Positions 58,341 through 64,000 of a DNA stretch of 64,000 bases are shown here, in pieces. The DNA comes from Acidovorax defluvii. GTDB taxonomy: Bacteria; Pseudomonadota; Gammaproteobacteria; Burkholderiales; Burkholderiaceae_C. The notes under the pieces were generated by a model, which saw only the letters and a list, made by a program, of their open reading frames with translations, was not told the DNA's origin and did not search any database. The DNA lies in NCBI GenBank assembly GCA_003268905.1, contig QLTU01000005.1, positions 124,001-188,000 on the forward strand. Reading direction: 5' to 3'. The translations under genes and the position numbers were made by a program. Every line of letters starts with the position of its first letter. The stretch's first letter is position 1.

Positions 58341-58940
58341 ATGCAACAATCCCCCACCCCGCAACGCCCATTGGTATTGGGCTCTACTTCGCGTTACCGC
58401 CACGAACTCCTGGCCCGTCTGAACCTGCCTTTCGTCGTAGCAGCTCCCGAGGTTGACGAAACCCCGCTGGCCGAAGAAACACCGCGCGACCTGGCTTTGC
58501 GCCTGGCCGTGGCCAAGGCCCGCGCAGTGGCCCGCCAGCACCCACAGGCGGTGGTGATCGGCTCGGACCAGGTGGCCGACCTGGGTGGTCACCCGCTGGG
58601 CAAACCGGGCACGCACGAGCGTGCGACGGCCCAGTTGCGCCAGATGCGCGGCCAGACCGTGATTTTCCAGACGGCGGTGGCCGTGGTCTGTGAGGCCACG
58701 GGGTTCGAACAGGTGGATCTGGCGCCCGTGGAGGTGCGCTTTCGCGCACTGTCCGACGATGAGATCGAGCGCTATCTGCGTGCCGAAGAGCCCTACGATT
58801 GCGCGGGCAGCGCCAAAAGTGAAGGCCTGGGCATTGCGTTGCTCGACGCCATCCTGAGCGACGACCCCACTGCCCTGATTGGCCTGCCGCTGATCCGCAC
58901 CTGCCGCATGCTGCGCGCCGCCGGGATGGTCTTGCCATGA
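58341..58940 (+). CDS. maf: Maf-like nucleoside triphosphate pyrophosphatase
   Basis: Hydrolyses non-canonical nucleotides; the YceF group prefers m7GTP. The 199 residues have LVLGSTSRYRHELLARL near 10, the catalytic Asp in VIGSDQVADLGGHPLGKPG near 73 and YDCAGSAKSEGLGIALL near 150. Divergent from yceD and overlapping the next gene by ATGA. Confidence 0.94.
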   Translation: MQQSPTPQRPLVLGSTSRYRHELLARLNLPFVVAAPEVDETPLAEETPRDLALRLAVAKARAVARQHPQAVVIGSDQVADLGGHPLGKPGTHERATAQLRQMRGQTVIFQTAVAVVCEATGFEQVDLAPVEVRFRALSDDEIERYLRAEEPYDCAGSAKSEGLGIALLDAILSDDPTALIGLPLIRTCRMLRAAGMVLP

Positions 58941-59752
58941 GCACGCGCCCCACCACCCCGTCCGACGCGCCCAGCTTCACCGCCACCAACGGCACGCTGT
59001 ACCTGGTGCCCGCACCGCTCGACTTCGGCTGCGACACCCAGGCGCCGCTGCAAGACGCCTTACCCGATGGCACGTTGAAAACGGCGGCCCGCCTTACGCA
59101 CTGGATTTGCGAGAACGCCAAGAGCACACGCGCCTACCTCAAGCGCATCGAGCCCCTGCATCCGCTGGCCGCTTCGCTGCAGCAGCAAACCATCACCGAG
59201 CTGCCGCGCGAGGTCCACAAGAAAGGCGACCATGGTGAAAAGGGGTCGGCGCCGTTTGATGCCCGCCCGCTGCTGGCCGCCGCACTGGTGGGGCACGACA
59301 TGGGACTGATCAGCGAAGCGGGCATGCCTGCCGTGGCAGACCCCGGCTCATCGGTGGTGCGCGCAGCACACGATCTGGGCATTCCGGTGGTGCCACTGGT
59401 GGGCCCCGTCTCACTGCTGCTGGCGCTGGCGGCCAGCGGCCTCAACGGCCAGAATTTCGCCTTTACCGGCTACCTGCCAGTGGATGCGCAAGACCGCAGC
59501 CAGCGCATCCGCGAGCTGGAATCGCTGGCGCTCAAGACCGGGCAAACCCAGCTCTTCATCGAAACCCCCTATCGCAACGCAGCGCTGTGGCAGGCGCTGG
59601 TGCAGACCCTGCAGCCCCACACGCGGCTGGCCATGGCAGGAGGGCTGACATTGCCCCAGGCCCAGATCCACAGCCAGCTGGTGCGCCAGTGGCGCCAAGT
59701 GCCATGCCCCACCGACAACCGCACACCGGTGGTATTCGCCCTGGGGCGTTAG
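58937..59752 (+). CDS. Tetrapyrrole-methylase-type SAM methyltransferase (RsmI-like)
   Basis: A 271-residue protein of the fold used by rRNA 2'-O-methyltransferase RsmI. GTLYLVPAPLDFG near 20 and MGLISEAGMPAVADPGSSVVRAAHDLGIPVVPLVGPVSLLLALAASGL near 115-160 are diagnostic. It differs from RsmI in the N-terminus and in a segment with HKKGDHGEKGSAPF. Possibly targets rRNA, but the substrate is unproven. ATGA overlap with maf. Confidence 0.85.
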   Translation: MSTRPTTPSDAPSFTATNGTLYLVPAPLDFGCDTQAPLQDALPDGTLKTAARLTHWICENAKSTRAYLKRIEPLHPLAASLQQQTITELPREVHKKGDHGEKGSAPFDARPLLAAALVGHDMGLISEAGMPAVADPGSSVVRAAHDLGIPVVPLVGPVSLLLALAASGLNGQNFAFTGYLPVDAQDRSQRIRELESLALKTGQTQLFIETPYRNAALWQALVQTLQPHTRLAMAGGLTLPQAQIHSQLVRQWRQVPCPTDNRTPVVFALGR

Positions 59753-59769
59753 GCACGTTAGGCATTGCG

Positions 59770-59842
59770 ATTGAAAATTTGCTATCTATTTAATAGCTAT
59801 TAGCGCTTACTGGATAAGCGTTAAGGGCATATTTCTTCAAAA
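59770..59842. repeat. AGCGCTT-type repeat between methyltransferase and sppA
   Basis: TTTGCTATCTATTTAATAGC, then TAGCGCTTACTGGATAAGCG and TTAAGGGCATATTTCTTCAAAAT. A full copy between converging genes. Confidence 0.83.
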
Positions 59843-59884
59843 TATTGCCCCTTCGCTGCCCCAACCAAGCCGGGGCCAATGCGT

Positions 59885-60943
59885 TCAACGCAATTGCACC
59901 GTGGCGGGGGTTGCCAGGGCCTTGGCGGCGCCCACGCCCATCGCTGCGCCAAAACGCTTGACCAGGCGTTCGGCCACGTTTTCACGGCGCGTGTAGTCAA
60001 TGATGTCTTCGGCCTTGACCACTTCGCGTGCCACAAAGTCAAGACTGCCCAGCTTGTCGGCCAGGCCCATTTCAATGGCCTGCTGGCCCGTCCAGAACAG
60101 GCCGCTGAAGGTTTCCGGCGTGGGTTTGAGGCGATCACCCCGCCCGGCCTTCACCACGCCAATGAACTGCTGGTGGATCTGGTCCAGCATGGTCTGGGCG
60201 TATTCACGCTGCGTTTGCGTCTGTGGACTGAAAGGATCGAGAAATCCCTTGTTCTCGCCCGCAGTGAGCAGGCGGCGTTCCACACCCAGCTTTTCCATGG
60301 TGCCCGTGAAGCCGAAGCCGTCCATCAGGACGCCAATGCTGCCCACGATGCTGGCCTTGTCCACAAAAATCTCGTCGGCTGCCGCCGCAATGTAATAGGC
60401 GGCCGAAGCGCAGGTTTCTTCCACCACCGCATACACAGGCTTGCCGTGTTTGGCCTTCAGGCGCAGGATTTCATCGTTGATCATGCCGGCCTGCACCGGG
60501 CTGCCGCCGGGTGAGTTGATCAGCAGCACCAGTGCCTGCGAGCCTTCGTCTTCGAGGGCGCTGCGCATGGCGGCCACCACCAGCTCGGCGCTGGCTTCGG
60601 CGCCTGCGGCGATTTCACCCTTGATATCCACCACCGCGGTGTGGGGCGCCAACTTGCTGGCGCCACTGGTGCTCTGGTCCAGGGCCGCCCAGGCCACCAG
60701 CACGGCCACCAGCAACCAGGTCAGGCGAAAGAATATCTTCCAGCGCCGTGCACTGCGCTGCTCGTGGAGGGCGGCAAACGCCAGCTTTTCCAGCGTAGCC
60801 CGCTCCCAGGCGGGCTCCAGCGCCGCCTTGGGGCGAGCTGCCGAGGCCGCTCCTGATTCAGTAGCTGCTTGCGCCCACAGGTCGGGCGGTACAGACGGTT
60901 TTGTGCCAGAACCAGAACCGCCGGGTTGTTGCGAATCACTCAT
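59885..60943 (-). CDS. sppA: Signal peptide peptidase SppA (S49 family)
   Basis: Degrades signal peptides left in the inner membrane. The 352 residues start MSDSQQPGGSGSG at 60943, after GGAGGTG. A cytoplasmic N-terminus of about 70 residues and one membrane helix (IFFRLTWLLVAVLVAWAAL) precede the protease. VLLINSPGGSPVQAG near 145, the nucleophile Ser in EETCASAAYYIAAAADEIF near 185 and the Lys in DKASIVGSIGVL near 200 are present. The short single-domain form. Confidence 0.95.
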   Translation of the reverse strand: MSDSQQPGGSGSGTKPSVPPDLWAQAATESGAASAARPKAALEPAWERATLEKLAFAALHEQRSARRWKIFFRLTWLLVAVLVAWAALDQSTSGASKLAPHTAVVDIKGEIAAGAEASAELVVAAMRSALEDEGSQALVLLINSPGGSPVQAGMINDEILRLKAKHGKPVYAVVEETCASAAYYIAAAADEIFVDKASIVGSIGVLMDGFGFTGTMEKLGVERRLLTAGENKGFLDPFSPQTQTQREYAQTMLDQIHQQFIGVVKAGRGDRLKPTPETFSGLFWTGQQAIEMGLADKLGSLDFVAREVVKAEDIIDYTRRENVAERLVKRFGAAMGVGAAKALATPATVQLR

Positions 60944-61034
60944 CTCACACCTCCCACCGGGACATGCCAACGCGGGCCGGTGCACCCACAGCGGGGGTGC
61001 AGCGCATGAACAAAAGAGCGAGGGTGTAATGCAT

Positions 61035-61412
61035 CTAGAACTCGACGGGTTGCAGGTTGTGGGCAGTATGCCAGTGCACCACCCCGTCCACTTCGGACAG
61101 GGCAATTTTCACCAGCCCGCCGCGGCATGGGCCGCCCACGCAGGCGCCGGTGTCTGGCCGATAGGTCGCACCGTGCGTGGCGCAAAGCAGCCACTGGCCG
61201 GTGTCGTCAAAAAAGCGGTCGGGCTGGTAGTCCATCTCCATGGCCACATGGGAGCACCGGTTCAGGAAGGCGTGGGGCCGCCCCTCGAAGCGGATGGCAA
61301 AGGCCCGGCAGGTCTGCCCGGCATACACCACGTCAAAAGGCACGGCCAGGTGGCGCTCCTGCAGGTCGGCACTGTTGCACAGCGCGATGGCGATGGAATC
61401 GGCGATAGTCAT
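61035..61412 (-). CDS. Rieske [2Fe-2S] domain protein
   Basis: A 125-residue stand-alone Rieske ferredoxin-like protein. The cluster ligands are CSHVAM (near 53) and CATHGATY (near 78), i.e. C-x-H and C-x-x-H. No membrane anchor or oxygenase domain. It is close to a Gph-like phosphatase and sppA, an arrangement common in Burkholderiales, but its redox partner is unknown. ATG at 61412 is chosen over TTG at 61418. Confidence 0.9.
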   Translation of the reverse strand: MTIADSIAIALCNSADLQERHLAVPFDVVYAGQTCRAFAIRFEGRPHAFLNRCSHVAMEMDYQPDRFFDDTGQWLLCATHGATYRPDTGACVGGPCRGGLVKIALSEVDGVVHWHTAHNLQPVEF

Positions 61413-61448
61413 GGGCAAGCGGGCACGGGTGATGCGATGGCGCGCAAG

Positions 61449-62120
61449 TCAGGCATGGGACAGCAGCCAGTCGTGCAATTCGCGCACCGAATGGGCCACA
61501 TGCAGCGGGTTCAGCACGTCAAAGGCAGCAGGCTCGTGGGCGCCGTAGCTCACGCCCACGCTGGCACACCCCGCCGACAGCGCCATTTGCAGATCGTGGG
61601 TGGTGTCGCCAATCATGAGCAGGCGCTCGGGCGGCACATCAAATTCGGCCATCAACTCCTGCAGCATCAGGGGATGGGGTTTGCCGGCCGTCTCGTCGGC
61701 GGTGCGCGAGCCGTCGAAAACGCCCTTGAGCTGCACCGAATGCAGCGCCTCGTCCAGCCCCCGCCGGCTTTTGCCGGTGGCCACGGCCAGCAGATGGCCT
61801 TGCGCCCGCAGGTCACCCAGCAGGGGCAGCACGCCGTCGAACAGGCTCAGGTCGTCCTGGTGCTGCAGGTAGTGGAAACGGTAGCGGTTGCCCAGCTCGG
61901 GGTATTTTTCGGGCGGCACATCGGGCGCAGCATGGGCCAGGGCCTGGGTGAGTGCCATGCCGATCACGTAGTAAGCGGCTTCGTCGGTGGGCACGGCGCC
62001 GCCCACGTCGCGCACGGCCTCCTGGATGCAGCGCACGATGATGGCCGTGGAGTCGAACAGCGTGCCGTCCCAGTCAAAGGCGATCAGGTCAAAGCGGCGT
62101 GGGCGGGATGTCGCAGGCAT
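61449..62120 (-). CDS. HAD-family phosphatase, Gph-like
   Basis: A 223-residue protein with the nucleophile DWDGTLFDST near 15-24, VATGKSRRGLD near 112 (motif II) and LMIGDTTHDLQMA near 175 (motif III). Similar to phosphoglycolate phosphatase and related hydrolases; substrate unproven. It starts 8 bases after the rluC stop, so it is probably co-transcribed with rluC and translationally linked. Confidence 0.88.
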   Translation of the reverse strand: MPATSRPRRFDLIAFDWDGTLFDSTAIIVRCIQEAVRDVGGAVPTDEAAYYVIGMALTQALAHAAPDVPPEKYPELGNRYRFHYLQHQDDLSLFDGVLPLLGDLRAQGHLLAVATGKSRRGLDEALHSVQLKGVFDGSRTADETAGKPHPLMLQELMAEFDVPPERLLMIGDTTHDLQMALSAGCASVGVSYGAHEPAAFDVLNPLHVAHSVRELHDWLLSHA

Positions 62121-62127
62121 GGGGCAA

Positions 62128-63138
62128 TCAGGCGGTTGGAACGAAGTCGGCAAGCTCCGGCGGCAGTTCGGCGTTCAGCAGCACGCGTTCGCCGGTGGCC
62201 GGGTGCGTGAACTGTAACCGCCACGCATGAAGAAACATGCGCCGCATCCCCAGCTTGTGCAGGCGTTTGTTGAGGTCGAAATCACCGTATTTGTCGTCCC
62301 CCACGATCGCGTGCCCCTGGCTGGCCAGGTGCACACGGATCTGGTGGGTGCGGCCGGTCTTGATGGTCACCTCCAACAGGCTCATGGCGGGCAGGCCTTG
62401 CGCCGGTCGGGCCGGCAGCACCTGTCGCACCTTGACCAGTGTGACCGAACGCATGCCGTCGGGGTCGTCGGCGGTGGTCACCCGCACGCGGCGTTCGCCG
62501 TCGGCCTGCAGGTATTTGTGCAGCGGCAGGTCGATCACCTTCTTGTTGGAGGCCCAGGCCCCGGTCACCAGCGCGAGATAGGTTTTGCCGGTTTCGCGTT
62601 CACGGAACTGGTCTTGCAGGTGAGTGAGTGCTGACCTTTTTTTTGCCACCAGCAGGATGCCCGATGTTTCGCGGTCCAGCCGGTGCACCAGCTCCAGAAA
62701 CCGGGCCTGGGGCCGCGCCTGGCGCAGTTGCTCGATCACGCCAAAGCTCACGCCGCTGCCACCATGCACCGCCACGCCAGCGGGCTTGTCCAGGGCAATC
62801 AGGTGTTCGTCTTCGAGCAGGATGGGGAACTCGCGCGCCGGAGCAGGCCGCTCGGCCTTTTCAGCCACCTTGTCGGAGATGCGCACGGGCGGCAGGCGCA
62901 CCACGTCGCCCGCCTCCACGCGGGTGTCGGCGTTGACCCGGCCCTTGTTGATGCGCACCTCGCCACTGCGGATGATGCGATAGACATGGGTTTTGGGCAC
63001 GCCTTTGAGCTGGCGTATCAGAAAGTTGTCGAGGCGCTGGCCCGAAGAGTCTTCGTCGACCTCCACCAGGCGCGCTGCGGGAGCGGGAGCGGCGGGGGTG
63101 CGGTCGGATGACGGTTTGCCCCCTATAATGTGTTTCAC
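62128..63138 (-). CDS. rluC: 23S rRNA pseudouridine synthase RluC
   Basis: Modifies U955, U2504 and U2580 (E. coli numbering) of 23S rRNA. From GTG 63138 it has 336 residues: S4-like domain (RLDNFLIRQLKGVPKTHVYRIIRSGEVRINKGRV), catalytic Asp in LVHRLDRETSGILLVAKK near 160, and TGRTHQIRVH near 250. The longer frame to 63390 runs through the rne leader and lacks homology. Divergent from rne, as in E. coli. Whether GTG or another start is used is not certain. Confidence 0.92.
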   Translation of the reverse strand: MKHIIGGKPSSDRTPAAPAPAARLVEVDEDSSGQRLDNFLIRQLKGVPKTHVYRIIRSGEVRINKGRVNADTRVEAGDVVRLPPVRISDKVAEKAERPAPAREFPILLEDEHLIALDKPAGVAVHGGSGVSFGVIEQLRQARPQARFLELVHRLDRETSGILLVAKKRSALTHLQDQFRERETGKTYLALVTGAWASNKKVIDLPLHKYLQADGERRVRVTTADDPDGMRSVTLVKVRQVLPARPAQGLPAMSLLEVTIKTGRTHQIRVHLASQGHAIVGDDKYGDFDLNKRLHKLGMRRMFLHAWRLQFTHPATGERVLLNAELPPELADFVPTA

Positions 63139-63320
63139 CTGCGCGTCAATGTGTAAGTGGTTGATTTGTCTGGAGTTTAGTCCACACAGCCCTTGCATTT
63201 GCGCAGGCAGGTCGATGCCAGCGGGCGTCGTACCGGCAGATTGCAGGCCAGATGCCTGCAGTGGCCTGTACGCCGTGCGGCGGGCTGACAAATTGAAACA
63301 CTGATACGGAATCCCCCAAG

Positions 63321-63356
63321 CTGGCAGATTCGCCCCACCAGGGCGCAATCTGCCAG
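63321..63356 (+). promoter_or_regulatory. 15-bp hairpin in the rne leader
   Basis: CTGGCAGATT-CGCCC (63321-63335), loop CACCA, GGGCG-C-AATCTGCCAG (63341-63356): 15 base pairs with one bulged C and no T-run. A candidate analogue of the E. coli rne leader stem that RNase E recognises for feedback. Function inferred. Confidence 0.65.
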
Positions 63357-63650
63357 CGGATCGAAGCGAGCATGTGGTTGCTGATGGCATTGATATTGAC
63401 TCTCTGGCGGTGGCGCTTGCCCCCGCTTTTGGGCGTCATATTGCCTATAGCGCGCACCCTGCCTGCGCATACAGCTATTATTTCAATAGCAAAACTGCGC
63501 ACACTCCCACTCGCCCCCATCCACCCGCCCTTGCCGCCCCCGTTGAGCTAGCGCTCGACGGCACTGCGTCATCCCCGGCAATTCCCTTCGTTTCAATGCG
63601 TCAGTCCAGGCATTCACAGCTCCGGTAGAGCTTGTTTTTGGTTTGGAACT

Positions 63651-63698
63651 GCGGGTGGCAGCCCGCGCAGCCCTGTTGGCTGCGCCGCTGCCCTCCGC
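63651..63698 (+). promoter_or_regulatory. Bipartite hairpin next to the rne ribosome site
   Basis: GCGG, GGCAGC and GCGCAGCC (63651-63672), loop CTGTT, then GGCTGCGC, GCTGCC and CCGC (63678-63698). Eighteen base pairs in three blocks. It ends about 10 bases before AAAGGAA, the ribosome site of rne, so it could affect initiation. Confidence 0.65.
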
Positions 63699-63721
63699 AA
63701 AACACGCAAAGGAATCGCATC

Positions 63722-64000
63722 ATGAAGCGGATGCTCATCAACGCCACGCAGCCCGAAGAACGGCGCCTGGCCATCGTCGACGGACAAAAGCTCCTCGACT
63801 ACGAAATCGAAATCGAGGGGCGCGAGCAACGCAAGGGCAATATCTACAAGGCCGTCGTCACGCGCGTCGAGCCTTCGCTGGAAGCCTGCTTTGTGGATTA
63901 CGGCGAAGACCGCCATGGCTTTCTGCCGTTCAAGGAAATTTCGCGCAGCTACTTCGCCCCGGGTGTCTCGCCCAACCAGGCACGCATCAATGACGTGATC
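63722..64000 (+). CDS. rne: Ribonuclease E, N-terminal part (cut by window end)
   Basis: Main endoribonuclease of mRNA decay and rRNA/tRNA processing. 93 codons from ATG 63722 (after AAAGGAA) are visible: [21 protein letters not shown], then [21 protein letters not shown] and the S1-domain start [30 protein letters not shown]. These match the RNase E/G N-terminus; the short-linker form and gene context next to rluC favour RNase E. The rest is outside the window. Confidence 0.95.
   Translation, partial: MKRMLINATQPEERRLAIVDGQKLLDYEIEIEGREQRKGNIYKAVVTRVEPSLEACFVDYGEDRHGFLPFKEISRSYFAPGVSPNQARINDVI

Larger units (their letters stand above)
63139..63721 (+). promoter_or_regulatory. Long rne leader region
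   Basis: 583 bases between divergent rluC and rne with no convincing gene. It includes the strong hairpins at 63321-63356 and 63651-63698 and a diverged AGCGCTT-type repeat (about 63447-63492). RNase E in E. coli is autoregulated through a 361-base leader, so a long structured leader here is expected. No complete promoter could be chosen. Confidence 0.6.

Noticed and set aside
63124-63129. TATAAT on the plus strand as the rne promoter
   Set aside because: No -35 at a suitable distance, and it lies in the first codons of rluC. Kept only as a weak possibility.
63372-63551. 59-codon hydrophobic ORF in the rne leader
   Set aside because: No ribosome site, includes a diverged repeat and has no recognisable feature.

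Overview
The window is a gene-dense, GC-rich bacterial chromosome segment. Gene content and order point to Betaproteobacteria, Burkholderiales, family Comamonadaceae, most likely Acidovorax or a close relative. The supporting blocks are leuC-entericidin-leuD-leuB-asd-fimV-truA-trpFBA-accD, the rpmF/fab cluster running into rpoE-rseA-mucD-lepA-lepB-rnc-era-recO-pdxJ-acpS-nagZ, and a palindromic AGCGCTT...AAGCGCT repeat that I recognise from this family. This assignment rests on reading the proteins and gene order, not on a database search. No rRNA, tRNA, CRISPR array, transposase or prophage gene was seen.

Layout. 1-3.0 kb (minus): dnaB (cut by the window edge) and the rpsF-priB-rpsR-rplI operon. 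3.1-7.1 kb (plus): grpE-dnaK-dnaJ, with a near-perfect sigma-32 promoter before grpE. 7.2-9.8 kb: a beta-CASP metallo-hydrolase and a LysR regulator. 9.8-15.0 kb: leucine genes, a small entericidin-type lipoprotein, a hypothetical exported protein and asd. The asd leader encodes a short Thr/Ile/Lys-rich peptide followed by a long stem-loop, which looks like amino-acid-responsive control. 15.1-22.5 kb: fimV, truA, trpF, trpB, trpA, accD. 22.6-23.9 kb: a YggT protein diverging from a Lon-N-domain protein.

23.9-36.4 kb is the accessory part: a surface-polysaccharide cluster with a WbpM/CapD-type dehydratase, a Wzx-like flippase, three methyltransferases, three glycosyltransferases, UDP-glucose dehydrogenase, a PLP aminotransferase and an initiating sugar transferase. 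Its middle (about 26.0-30.4 kb) is visibly richer in A+T than the rest, which suggests separate acquisition. It is followed by lysS, a truncated GGDEF-domain remnant and a small MscS-type channel.

39.1-58.3 kb is an unbroken run of minus-strand housekeeping genes covering fatty-acid/phospholipid synthesis (yceD, rpmF, plsX, fabHDG, acpP, fabF), envelope stress (rpoE, rseA, mucD), translation and secretion (lepA, lepB), RNA and DNA maintenance (rnc, era, recO), pyridoxine synthesis (pdxJ), ACP activation (acpS) and peptidoglycan recycling (nagZ). The last stretch has maf and a tetrapyrrole-methylase-type methyltransferase (plus), then sppA, a Rieske protein, a Gph-like phosphatase and rluC (minus), diverging from rne (plus, cut by the window end). 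The rne leader is about 580 bases long and holds two very strong hairpins.

Recurring themes: (i) repeat elements that enter coding sequence (nagZ, pdxJ, trpF) or supply stop codons (acpS, fabH); (ii) ATGA/TGATG translational coupling in most operons; (iii) RNA leaders with strong secondary structure (rpsF, asd, accD, rne, lepA); (iv) exact DnaA-box matches before dnaB, dnaK and lepA.
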